A stretch of DNA of 64,000 nt from the NCBI GenBank assembly GCA_014338405.1, contig JTDE01000041.1:293748-357747 (forward strand), written 5' to 3'. The position numbers were made by a program, and so were the translations under genes. This DNA comes from Paragonimus skrjabini miyazakii (Eukaryota > Platyhelminthes > Trematoda > Plagiorchiida > Troglotrematidae). This document shows, one piece after another, positions 50,555-60,255 of this stretch (position 1 is the stretch's first letter; each line of letters starts with the position of its first letter). The notes under the pieces were generated by a model, which saw only the letters and a program-made list of their open reading frames with translations, was not told the DNA's origin and did not search any database.

Positions 50555-51798
50555 AGAATATTCTCATTTGATGTATTCACGATACATTCTTTGTGAAAGG
50601 CAATTGAGTTTCTAGGTGAATCTCCTGAGAGTACCTGGATAATTGATAGAAGTCAACTACTGGCTAATATTTTGTGACGAGGCTTGAATAGTGCGTTAGC
50701 ATCAAAGTTAACTGGCCTATTGTTTACAGACGTTATCAAGATGATATTTTTGGTATAACGAGTGAATCAATAAGCACCAGGAGATATATTAGAGCCGTTC
50801 AACTCTGCTCATAAGAATATCCATTTTATCATGGAGTCTGAGCCAACCAAAAATGTCTCATTTCTAGACGTCGTCCTATCCCACCGTTCGGATGGGTTGG
50901 TACAAAAATACTACACCGCCAGTTAATCTGGACCTAACTGTATACGAAATTTTCAGTTTTGTCCAGTTAAGACAGAACATTAGTTTCATCGGACATCTGA
51001 TCGACGAAGCTACGAAAATTTGTTCGAGTGACACCCCAGACTGGGAAAGACAGTTCATATTTACCGTATAAGTTCAAAACTGCTATCCAGGACAATGTAC
51101 TCACAGGTATATGTCACGCGGCACGTCATTACGTAAACCGCACACTAGGAACAAAGGTCTATCTTTATTGCATTGCCTTTCAAAAGCAAAAGTGGCTGTG
51201 AAAATATAATCAGCTATTTAGCATAGCCCTAAGCAAGACCTACCTGGCAGCCAAACGACCTGTTCAAGTTAATTTCATATCACTTTTGCGCCTCCGATTG
51301 AAAAGTATGCTGCCTAATCAAACTATTTCTTACTGTGTATACCATTTCGTTTGCTCCTGTGGAACAATCTACATAGGCCGCATAACATTGTGACTGTCTG
51401 CATGCATTCGACTACATCATCCTGTATAGCTAACTCGGGCTTTGCAAAACCCTGATTGTTTCCGACCACCGCCCATCCGATGGAGTTTAACCAGTCCCAC
51501 AGGCTCGTTCTGTCCAATTTGTCGTGGTGTATAATCAAAACGGGAAAGAAGTCGCTTGTCGGCAATCTCAGAAACCATCACATTCGCTAAATCTCACCAG
51601 CTCTGTACCAAAAACCGTTTCGTCGAAACGATGATAACAGGTCATCAGGTTGATTCACTTAGAACATTGCAACTATAATTACTCTATCAGAACCCGAAAC
51701 TACTGGCCTTTAGCGAAGCCACTTTGATCAGAACTCACCAGCCGGCTCTGTGTGCACAAAAGTGGTTGAAACAACCCATAGGGTTGCCGTGGTGGTGA
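50555..51798 (+). pseudogene. PLE polyprotein, decayed
   Basis: RT pieces on the plus strand: FSFDVFTIHSL near 50560 with a short deletion; the catalytic box RYQDDIF (50731-50751, x is Gln); and ESEPTKNVSFLDVVLSHRSD near 50835. After many stops the GIY-YIG core reads YCVYHFVCSCGTIYIGRI (51331-51383), with the YIG intact. About 60 codons are then deleted or scrambled. The C-terminus is well kept: QNPKLLAFSEATLIRTHQPA, then LCAQKWLKQPIGLPWW and TGA at 51796-51798. Confidence 0.85.
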
Positions 51799-51882
51799 GG
51801 ACATAGTGTGTGGTGTGACTGTATGCGTGTCCGTACCCTGTCTATCTCTACTTGTGTGTCATATATAACCTTCGTGTTTTAC

Positions 51883-51926
51883 GTTTGCGACTGATGACAG
51901 TAAAGGAAATGCTAACATATTGCAAC
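51883..51926 (+). ncRNA. Hammerhead ribozyme-like motif, best copy
   Basis: Type I layout. The 5' half of stem I is GTTTGCGA (51883-51890) and its 3' half TTGCAAC (51920-51926), pairing at seven positions with one GT and one bulged T. CTGATGA is at 51891-51897. An 8-nt spacer follows (CAGTAAAG, only the outer C-G pair is clear), then GAA (51906-51908). Stem III is ATG (51909-51911), loop CTAA, CAT (51916-51918), and A51919 is at the cleavage position after an AU pair. All core bases are present; the weak point is stem II. PLE pseudo-LTRs are known to carry such ribozymes. Confidence 0.68.
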
Positions 51927-51984
51927 AGATGTCTTCTTAATGCCCTGATGAGGTTGTAAAAGGGAACCCAATATTTCAAAATAC

Positions 51985-52262
51985 GCCGTCTCCCATGACC
52001 CCATGTCAATGCCCGAACTGAACAGATAACGTAGTCGTGATCATAATATTGACAACCAGCCTTATTTCGTGCAGTCGACTGTTATGTGTTTCTTAACTAG
52101 ATCCCAAAATGGTTTGATCCTTTTGACATTGTTAACGAATCGTTCGACCTATTATTGTTCTTTCTTTCGCACGTGATAAACCCATATATGTGTGTTTGTT
52201 TAACTTGATGATGAGACATCGGAAACAGGCTTGTTTGTTGGATGTTCTATCCACGTCTAAAT
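51985..52262 (-). repeat. Right arm of long inverted repeat
   Basis: Reverse complement of the arm at 49128-49430, about nine bases in ten identical by eye. It starts about 60 bp after the ribozyme-like motif of the PLE and ends 50 bp before an assembly gap. Confidence 0.85.
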
Positions 52263-52310
52263 CGAGCATAAAAATACTGAGAGCTTACAGTTTATCCCAG
52301 TAATACCCTG

Positions 52311-52594
52311 NNNNNNNNNNNNNNNNNNNNNNNNNNNNNNNNNNNNNNNNNNNNNNNNNNNNNNNNNNNNNNNNNNNNNNNNNNNNNNNNNNNNNNNNNN
52401 NNNNNNNNNNNNNNNNNNNNNNNNNNNNNNNNNNNNNNNNNNNNNNNNNNNNNNNNNNNNNNNNNNNNNNNNNNNNNNNNNNNNNNNNNNNNNNNNNNNN
52501 NNNNNNNNNNNNNNNNNNNNNNNNNNNNNNNNNNNNNNNNNNNNNNNNNNNNNNNNNNNNNNNNNNNNNNNNNNNNNNNNNNNNNNNNNNNNNN
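52311..52594. other. Assembly gap, 284 N
   Basis: A run of N just outside the right arm of the inverted repeat. The odd length suggests an estimate from read pairs. Confidence 0.98.
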
Positions 52595-55257
52595 TTCAGA
52601 CGCTTGGCATCCAGCCTGCTTAGCTAGTCGGCCGATTTTGCAGCACTGGCTGTACAGCTGCGCTGTAACTAGCGGACGATTTCTTGTACAACGTTTCACT
52701 CACGTGATCTTGGTGCTATGCTAGGACCATTTAGTCGGGTATAAAATGATGAAAGCTCCGTGGTTGAGCTCAGTCCACGGTATCAATCTCAGTCAGCTAG
52801 GATTTCGTGCCAGCAATACACAGATGTTCAGCTGTCTAAGGGTCCCATGGCTTCTCGTTTAATACACCGATACGAAGGGGAGTTACACCCTAGCATCATG
52901 CCTGAACTTTTGCACTAAAGTCTTCCAAAGAAAATAACGGTCACTCAACGAATTCGAACGAATTGTGATGATAAGCTGACCATAAAACTGACCCGTTATG
53001 TGATCGGAGTTGAACGAGGTAAAATAAACACAACCGAATCACAGGTGCACGATTATGATTTGTGGATTGATAAGGTGTGAACTGATTTTCAACCGATCTC
53101 ATTAGCAAGCTAACGAAAAGTACTACATCTCAGAACACTTTTTATGAGGCTGCCGAAAGTCCACCACAGTGTGGTACCACCAGTGCACTAATAAGCGAAG
53201 GTCATTTAACAAGGTCATTTTTATGTATTCTTTAAAATTTGTCACTGTCTTTAAATGTGATCATTGCTCATATTCCTCGGGTTTTAGACTCTGCGTAAAT
53301 GCTGTACAATTTCCAAACCAATTTTCAGCAGCAATTTTAATTAATACCCCCGTATAAAATAAAACTTTACATGAGGTTACTATCTTGCACAACCGTATGG
53401 GTCGCATGTACATAATCTTTGAACTGGCATAGTTAGTGTCTGGAACTTAGAAGGAAGGAAAACTCGGCAGTTATTATTAAAAGCTTTGCTATTTCCGAAG
53501 GTCAATATTCGTAAAGTCAGCATCATTTATACACATACAACTGACCAGAACTGTTTGACTCGTATAGCTTCCGTCAACTCAAAAAGCTTTCAGTTTCTAG
53601 TATGAATCGAAGTGTCCTTTGCACCCATTTATGCTGGACCATTTACTTAAACTGCTGTGGAATGTACGGTCATTATGTGTGGGCGTACTTCAAAGTACGT
53701 TAAGAATGGTTTTCAACTAAATATGTTATGCCTTTGGCACCTGACTTGTAGTCATCTATTTCTTGTTTTCAAAAACAAAGTACAACTAGATATACCGTCA
53801 AAAGTAGGCTTAGGAGACAAAGGTCAGCTGCACAGTGATATAACACCAGTACCGGCCACTTCTCAGCGTAGGCTCAATCTTCGGGTTGGATGCGAGAAGG
53901 TAAGTTTGCCGTGGTCTGTAATTTAGGTCTTAGATAATACCGATGTCTTTGTGGGCGACAGGCCGAATAAAATGTGACTTTGGTTGTTGGAAATACAGAG
54001 AACAGACTCGGATACAATGTCTCAGGTCGCAATCATCGATCCCACCGTTGCACCCATGGCAACTCAGTATAATACTGTCACTCATAGACCATAAGGCGAT
54101 CGATGAACACCGATCAATTGTCAACTTTATCAGAAAATGTCAGGTGACGTCGAAATTCAGTAAGAAACACAAAATGAGCATTTCCCACGTAGGACACCGG
54201 GAGATATATGTGAATAAGGTTAGTGGATATCCCTACAACATTTCTACGACATAGCAGGGCGAGTAAACTTCCAACCCCAATAGAGAGTTGGTGTTGCGTT
54301 ACATGTAAGATTTTCACAATTTCCACAATTAGCTTTCTAGCTTTCTAGTAAATCTGAAATTATGTCAGTATTTCTAGTTTATGTGAATTTCTAAAATCGC
54401 ATCCATCAGATGTTTCAGTTTCCGGTTGGAGTGGTGACACATCACTGAATAGAGAGAGAGAGACAAAACTAGTCACATGAACAGTTCTTGCTAGTTGTAA
54501 GTACAATTCGATTCAAACGTTTTTGGTGCTTTCATTTCTAAACCATCATCACCGTGAGGCTGGTTTCCTTCCCATCCGAATCCATCAGGTAGAAATACCA
54601 TGATTAACGTTCGAGGCAGCACGAGGCCGTATACAATTCGGGATTTTGTTTCACTAGATTGTAGAAAGCGCTTTCAGGATTCAGCAATTCTTCCTAGAAT
54701 CTTCACTGTTTCTCCAACCGTTTACTTTTCTCTTGAGACGTGCCAGATTGGAATGGTCCAAAGATCTTCGTTGAGCGTGTACAGGAGGACCTCGTTGAGA
54801 CATTGTGAACTGAATGCCTGTTGTAGACAAAAGAATTCTACTGTGCCTACACATACAAAGTACAAACACCACGACTCCAACCTGTACGCACATTATGTGG
54901 AGCTGTTAATCAGCTTTCTGACATTCCTCCAGTTTGCAACTGTTCTAGCCATCACAGTTTTTTGTGACATCTAGACTGGATAGTTGTTAGGATTACCCGA
55001 AAAACATACGGCCGGAAAAGATTTACTACATGGTCGACAGTCATTGTGTCAGTCTGTTCGTACACCAGTTAATCTACCAGCTCTGCTCCTCGTCCAAGTA
55101 TAGCTAAAAAGGAAGAAAAACTGACCCATTTTTGAATGAAAAACTAAACAGACAACTCACAGCAGGTGTAAATCTTTCGTACTGACGCATCGGCGGTAAA
55201 TTCACATTTACACAACTAAGTTTACAAACCAAGCAGCTAGGAGTGAAATGCGATTGT
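52595..55257. other. Region without a recognised gene
   Basis: The first 350 bp are GC-richer and contain a TATAAA (52740) followed by a perfect six-pair hairpin, CCGTGG with CCACGG (52758-52780, loop TTGAGCTCAGT). This could be an LTR or PLE promoter remnant. The rest is AT-rich with ORFs up to 124 codons (54600-54974) and no motifs. There is an AG-rich stretch near 54453. Confidence 0.5.
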
Positions 55258-55605
55258 CATTTTTTCAAGTTGAACATTAGTCACATTTAACCGCTGCTGT
55301 TGCATTCCCACAGACTTTGCAATCGGCCCCCTTCGAAACGAAGCACTACACTGGAGTTTCGCTCTCATTAAAGCTCGTCAGTCGTGCATATCACTCCACG
55401 ACCCACTGCAGGTACTAGAAGTTTGGTCACGCTTTCATGAAGCGATCGTGTTGACCACTGCGCCACTGACCTCAAATTAGGCACGACCGGATTATCAAAT
55501 CTGGACGCTCAAACACTTTCGCTTGGGAGTAATGCTGGTGTTGCCTGATCGTCTTGAGAAGCGACAAAGTAACTATCTTTTTAGCTGCAGTCGATAACCC
55601 CGTGA
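55258..55605 (-). repeat. tRNA-like short repeat, copy 6
   Basis: Full-length-looking copy with the same ends as copy 2 (TTTTTCAAGTTGAACAT at one end, CTGCAGTCGATAAC at the other). On the minus strand the A box is TGGCGCAGTGG. The B box is changed to CTTCTAGTACC. Confidence 0.82.
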
Positions 55606-55683
55606 TTAGGCCGTCATAGACGGGTCAAAATCTCCGACGTCATTAAACCGGCTAGGCAACAGTAATAGTCATGAGAAGTAATT

Positions 55684-55727
55684 TGTAGCGAACAAGCTCG
55701 TTTTTAGTGATTCATCATTAGGCTACA
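55684..55727 (-). ncRNA. Inverted hammerhead-like motif
   Basis: On the minus strand stem I is TGTAGC (55727-55722) with GCTACA (55689-55684), six perfect pairs next to CTAATGA (G5 changed to A). The spacer is TGAATCACT. Then comes AAAAAC where GAAAAC is expected. Stem III is AAC with GTT around GAGCTT, and C55690 is at the cleavage position. Two core bases are mutated, so it is inactive, but the pairing is clear. Confidence 0.5.
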
Positions 55728-55779
55728 TACTTGATAGGCAGAGCCATAAGAATTTGCACAGATGACAATTACTGAAGAA

Positions 55780-56449
55780 CTGGCGTTCATACTTACGATA
55801 TTTATGCAGAATGGACACGCGGAAAGATTCATAGACAGAGCCATGCAACAGAGGCGTGAGAGAGACCAGCTGTACTAGTAGAAAAGAAAACCGTACACAT
55901 GGGATTACTTTTCAAGGGCGAAACGTTAGCCGAAATTAACCCGCGTAGGTTCACAAGTATAATTAATGCAACATTTACGCCGCTAAGTTGCGTGTCCACT
56001 TTACGTCCAATCCGGTTTTGTGTTCACGACTAAAAGATAAAGTGCCTGTTTCTGCAGCCTCATTTTGTGTATACTCATTCACTTGTTCCTGTGGAACCAG
56101 TTATGTTGGCCGCACGACCAGACGCCTATCTGAACGGGTCAGGAAACACCACCCAGCTTGGCTCAACAGTGGAATAACGAAATCTGTCAACAGCGCCATA
56201 TTATCGCACCTGGTGGATTCCAATCATTATGTTAATGTGACGGTTGCCTTTCGTCCAATCTACCGAGTTAAGGTCACCCAGTCGAGGGCGGTGAGGCACA
56301 GGATCCTGTCCACAACAGAAGCTATTGGAATTATCCTGTATAACCCACCCCTGTGCGTCCAGAAATGTTTTGTTCAGACTTTGGATCTGCCTTGGCCATC
56401 CCCCAACCCTGATAGCCTGTCAAGAACCACTGTTCAAGTGGGTACTTGA
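55780..56449 (+). pseudogene. PLE linker and GIY-YIG endonuclease
   Basis: The linker is readable in two frames: FMQNGHAERFIDRAMQQRRE near 55805, then VHMGLLFKGETLAEI near 55895, with stops and frameshifts up to about 55985. From 55988 the frame is open for 153 codons: RVHFTSNPVLCSRLKDKVPV, then the GIY-YIG core, FCVYSFTCSCGTSYVGRTTR, and RLSERVRKHHPAWL. It continues with HLVDSNHYVNVTVAFRPIY and the terminal NPPLCVQKCFVQTLDLPWPS with an extension of 15 residues to TGA at 56447-56449. The apparent start at 55988 is TTG and is not a true start. The nuclease domain itself is the best preserved in the window. Confidence 0.88.
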
Positions 56450-56536
56450 CGCAGTGTGACATTGAACTGACTGACTTCATTAACCACCCGTTCCCTGTTT
56501 ACCCCCCTATAAAATGTTATATAAATGTGGTGTATT

Positions 56537-56577
56537 TAGCCTGATGATGGAGCACTGAACGAGCTTGTTCGCTACAC
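56537..56577 (+). ncRNA. Hammerhead-like motif at PLE 3' end
   Basis: TAGC (56537-56540), CTGATGA (56541-56547), nine-base spacer TGGAGCACT, GAAC (two A lost relative to GAAAAC), GAGCTTGTTC, then GCTA (56571-56574) closing stem I. Stem III would be AAC with GTT as in the inverted copy at 55684. It is 88 nt after the PLE stop. Confidence 0.5.
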
Positions 56578-56580
56578 AGT

Positions 56581-57490
56581 ATTTTTCGTGACTACGCTTG
56601 GAATTTTTATGCGATTTAAATAGTCATTGTGTTAAGAAATGCCACTAGGTCCAAAGCAGAGTCATATCCACGAACAATTGGTTCTGAACATGTACAACAA
56701 TTCTGAGTAGACTGATTGCAAGAGCTTCGGCAAACAGCAGTAGAAGTTGAGTACGGTGGTGTGGTAGGAATGAATGTACAGGACAGATCGATAAGTTAAC
56801 CGATGCCCAGTATACGTCACTGCGGACATCGCAGCATTACCGTCCAGGTAAACTATCATTCTCTGCCTTGAGTCTATCCATATAATTTTCTCCACAGCTA
56901 CGCATAAATTGACAGAAATAACGTGAGGTGAAAACTACTGGTCAGCTACAGTAAATTATCGTTCATGCAGACTTGTTAATCCTTGTATTTGTCCAAGCGT
57001 CATCTACTCCCCAGTAAAGACAGTGCTGCATAAGCCTTCCACTGCTCTTCAACCACTATATTGGCTGTTTTGTTTCTCTCTGCACTTCTGTTAAATTTGA
57101 AATTCACTGGTTAGTTTGTAAATCAAGTCTAACTGTTCCGCTGGACTCGATGTACACAGGTTTGTCCTATCGGTGTTAAAAGTGTGCGACTGACTGCCAT
57201 ATGCCTACTTAATTTTTATCATTGACCAAACCACGGGAATTTCTTCTGGACAGCTGTTTTAATACAAACATCCGTCCGGCGAATTAGCAGTATCCCTATG
57301 AGTAGCTAGAAGTATTTGCTTCCAATTCACTAGTAACACCCAGGTACAAGGATAATCATTTTGAAGTTGCACAAATTTATCTAGTATTTACCCAGACCGA
57401 TTGATTATTAGCTTACCGTCAATACAACATTATCTCCTCGCCAATGTTTGTCGCATCTTCACAATGAAAAGCCAGCTAAGGTAAATCTCA
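56581..57490. other. Region without a recognised gene
   Basis: AT-rich, nothing recognised. Confidence 0.5.
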
Positions 57491-57779
57491 TTGGATTACC
57501 TCTGACTGTGTCATCTACTTGGGAACAAAACCCAATGAGAAAGTGAAGGCTGATACTTACAGTGCATCTGTCAGTGCATCTGTCATCAAAATGCTATTCA
57601 CAAAATGTAACGCAGTGCGAGTTTTTCAACGAACTCATAAATACAATCAGCCTTTTCATATGGCAGGACATTCGAGCAGAATGAATGAAAGTGCACAAAA
57701 CACATCGGTTCATTGTACAACTGATGCTATTCAAGTTATTCATATGATCTACAATATTTTTGATCTATTATACATGAGT
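57490..57779 (+). CDS. Possible internal exon of an unknown gene
   Basis: Open frame with peptide pieces such as LGTKPNEKVKADTYSA and DAIQVIHMIYNIFDLLYMS. It can end at a phase-0 donor (AGT, then GTAAAC at 57780). The next candidate exon starts in phase 0 after a good acceptor at 57975. The 5' boundary is unclear: the frame is open back to about 57482, just after CTAAG. I do not recognise the protein. Both exons are AT-rich and may be chance. Confidence 0.25.
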
Positions 57780-57975
57780 GTAAACGGGGTTGCGGGTGTT
57801 TTGTAAGCGGTCTTCTATTTCGCTGCCCTTATCTGTTCGTTGGTTTTTGGTTTACTCTACTAGTTCTCACGGCAAATTCAGTATCTAAGTATCTCCGTTT
57901 AACTTGATAGCCCGGGGCTCTTGATTAACTTGAAGTGCATCAAATTTTTGAATTTAACTTGCCTAACTATTTCAG

Positions 57976-58149
57976 GTTTTGTCTCCTACCGTGATCATGT
58001 TCATTTCGAAAATGTTAGCTCAATCAATGAGTTTATTGTTAAATCGTGGTACTGGTTGGTTCATTGGATTCAACAGAATTTTACAGGTTGAAGAAAACTT
58101 GCTATGCTTCAGAATACCTGATTCTGTGTCACGCGGTAATAAAAACAAG
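57976..58149 (+). CDS. Possible exon of an unknown gene
   Basis: Acceptor ACTATTTCAG (to 57975) and donor AAG followed by GTAAAA (58150) delimit 174 nt, a multiple of three, open in phase 0. The peptide includes TVIMFISKMLAQSMSLLLNR and GFNRILQVEENLLCFRIPD, a hydrophobic stretch followed by a more polar one. The intron from the preceding candidate exon would be about 196 nt. No domain is recognised. Confidence 0.3.
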
Positions 58150-58594
58150 GTAAAAACTTAACAGGCAAAATGAAAACAAACAAGCAACTGGTTTCGTTAC
58201 AACAATTGTATTGATCGTGAAAACATAAGTAGAAATAATAGGATACGAATCACGTGAATGACCAAAGAGATCCTCTTAGTTAGTTTCAACATGAATATCA
58301 TTGGGCTTATCTGATGGCACTTTATAATCAAGACCTAGGGTTACTGCTTCTGTTTGCAGCATATTCACATGTATTGAAGATGTGTTCAGCGCCTACCTAC
58401 TTGTATTTCAATGGGCTTTTTCCGTAATTCCCTGGAGCGAATCATGTATATCCTTCTCGTACTGCTGTATGACATGCAGTTTCCTTGTGAGTAGTATAGT
58501 ACTCACAAGTATAATATTACCCGCAAGTGACATTCAGGAATAAAAGGACAAGCACCCAACGCCAGGAAGACGACGGACAAGAAGAGACTATCAG

Positions 58595-58985
58595 AATAGT
58601 GTGTACACGCTATGGCAGCAGTTTGCTTGATCCTGGGCCGTTGGCGCCCGTGTTCCGATGATCTAGATACTTCACCCGTTCTCCTAGGTTGAACATTCTA
58701 GTTTTGCCGAGCCGTTGCGTTGCCGATTGCTTCTTTGTGCGTGCCTGCAATGCTTTCAGATTTCATTTAGCTCTTTCTCCTTCGGCAACTAATTCTTTGG
58801 TGAAATCAATGCACTCTGGCCATATTCCAATGTCCTGACCCACCGGAAGTCGAGGGGTTCTACCGTACATCAGTTGGAATGGAGATTTCTTTGTGCTCGT
58901 CTGCACAGACGCCCGGTGGGCCAATGACACCAGTGGCAACGCAGATTCCCAGTCGCCTCTTGATCGTGTATACTGGGCCTCGTTT
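58595..58985 (-). pseudogene. Gypsy-type integrase C-terminal fragment (element 3)
   Basis: On the minus strand QYTRSRGDWESALPLVSLAH is followed by RASVQTSTKKSPFQLMYGRT and PRLPVG, the well known end of the gypsy integrase core. Then FTKELVAEGERAK, a TGA, and LGERVKYLDHRNTGA follow. Only this 390-bp piece is present, and its sequence differs clearly from elements 1 and 2. Its upstream edge abuts the histone H2B fossil. Confidence 0.82.
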
Positions 58986-58990
58986 GGGGA

Positions 58991-59006
58991 TGACCATATA
59001 CGGACC
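58991..59006 (-). other. Histone-type 3' stem-loop relic
   Basis: The minus strand reads GGTCCGTATATGGTCA, followed by TCCCCAAA. The metazoan histone mRNA 3' element has a 16-nt form, with GG and CC at the stem ends, a 4-nt loop, and an A/C-rich flank. Four positions differ from a perfect stem. It lies 38 nt after the H2B stop, a normal distance. Confidence 0.5.
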
Positions 59007-59043
59007 TTTCTATTTAGGCAGAGTGAGATCTATACCCAAACTG

Positions 59044-59121
59044 CTAGGTACTTGTGTACTTCGTAACAGCCTTGGTACCCTTTGCCAATTCACCTGGAAG
59101 CAACAGACGGACCGCACCACG
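59044..59121 (-). pseudogene. Histone H2B C-terminus, fossil fragment
   Basis: On the minus strand the frame reads GAVRLLLPGELAK, then GTKAVTKYTST and TAG (59044-59046). This is the C-terminal helix and tail of histone H2B, a nucleosome core protein. The segment lacks exactly five residues that in H2B separate LAK from GTKAV, an in-frame 15-nt deletion. The final Lys is also missing. No homology to the rest of H2B is found upstream, so this is a truncated pseudogene. The last 24 residues are nearly unchanged otherwise, which makes a chance match very unlikely. Confidence 0.85.
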
Positions 59122-59169
59122 CGGGGACTTTAGCCTGCTAGATGTACCCCCTGTGCCGGATCGTCCCAC

Positions 59170-59529
59170 TTTACACAACCTGAACATGTGGTATATTACT
59201 CACAAGCGAAACTGCTTGTCATACAACAGTACGATTGATGAGTGTCTTATATAATCAGGCAACTTACCTGAGAGCTTCTCGTTTAAGGCTATAAAAAGAT
59301 ATGTGTATTGTAGCGGATCTAAACTCTATACAAAATGCAGGTATGAACATGAGATCAAAAAGGTGATAAAAATGGAAACGGTCGACTCACAATAGTTCGG
59401 TAAAGTGCTTTGATTTAGAATTCCACTACACCAAATGCAGTATCCAATAGTTACAATTCGTCGCGTCGTTCCTAATTAATCTTGGAGGTCACAACTGAGG
59501 TAATTCCCATGACAGATAAATAAGGAAAT
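59170..59529. other. Intergenic stretch
   Basis: No gene. The block ATTACTCACAAGCGAAACTG at 59196-59215 resembles a short piece of the tRNA-like repeat family, but the match is too short to call. Confidence 0.4.
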
Positions 59530-59759
59530 TTGCCGCAATAGTCGGTGGATTCCGTTAGCTTCTAACTCTCCAAAATTCTGTGAACGCAGAGAGAACGCAA
59601 GGTTCGCGAACCGAGAAGTGAGTGAGTTGTATTTACTGATTATCAATTAGTTCGATTAAGTTGGTTTAAACGTTGGCTGTATACGTGAAGTTGAGGAAAG
59701 TGAAAAGTGTGAATAACAATCAGAATTATGAAATAGAAGATAGTGTACAAAACGTTACA
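59530..59759 (-). repeat. 3' LTR of gypsy element 2 (start sure, end approximate)
   Basis: On the minus strand the run GGTGGGGGAGTTC is followed by TGTAACG at 59759, which fits a polypurine tract and LTR start. The far end is not defined. I place it near 59530, where the minus strand reads TATTGCGGCA, but this is a guess. Confidence 0.5.
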
Positions 59760-59904
59760 GAACTCCCCCACCAGAGCGCTTGTGGGTTAAAAACACGGTG
59801 AAAGAACTTCAGTGAAGAGAGAACAAACAAACGCTCGATAGTCACATCACGTACTGTAATCTATCAGGTGTTTCGGTCAGCGTACAGACTGCCCTCTACG
59901 TGTG

Positions 59905-60255
59905 GTGCGTTGTTCACGAGAACAAGGGGCCTGGGCTGCAGGTGGATGTGATACTGTCGGGCGTAAGGAGGGGTCTTTCAGTCAGCATCGTGTCCGGCGG
60001 GTCAACATCCTCCTCTGTGTAGGCTGGTTTTAGTCAGTCAATGGATACAAAATCGTTTCGTTTGGACCTGTCGATAATGAAGAATTTTTCGTCATGCTAA
60101 GCCACATTGAAAGGACCGAGATATCGTGATTGTAATGGTTTCCTGGTGGCGTCTTGGCGCATAAACACAAATTTACATGCGAACAAATCTGGAGATTTTT
60201 GTTCTCGGCGTCAATGATAACGGGTCGGCGTGAAACGAAGGTCGGACATGTGATG
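59905..60255 (-). pseudogene. Gypsy 2 integrase C-terminal region
   Basis: After the stop at 60256 homology continues in shifted frames on the minus strand: LRSSFHADPLSLTPRTK, then VFMRQDATRKPLQSRYLGPF, then DEKFFIIDRSKRNDFVSID and LKPAYTEEDV. It has the usual composition of the end of this polyprotein. At least two frameshifts and two in-frame stops are present. Confidence 0.8.

Larger units (their letters stand above)
50550..51930 (+). mobile_element. Penelope-like element with RT, GIY-YIG and ribozyme-like end
   Basis: A plus-strand PLE that begins within the RT domain (about 50555) and runs through a decayed GIY-YIG to a stop at 51798. It then continues to a TATA-like stretch (ATATATAA at 51861) and a hammerhead-like motif at 51883-51926. 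It belongs to the same family as the copies at 16 and 26 kb. Confidence 0.85.
55684..56580 (+). mobile_element. 5'-truncated PLE flanked by inverted ribozyme-like ends
   Basis: The coding part (55780-56449) on the plus strand is followed by TATAAA (56509 and 56520) and a hammerhead-like end at 56537. Upstream, at 55684-55727, the same terminal sequence occurs in reverse. The whole unit is only 900 bp. The arrangement matches the small PLE at 43.2-43.6 kb. Confidence 0.82.

Noticed and set aside
54600..54974. 124-codon ORF on the plus strand
   Set aside because: No motif, and the overlapping antisense ORF is equally featureless.
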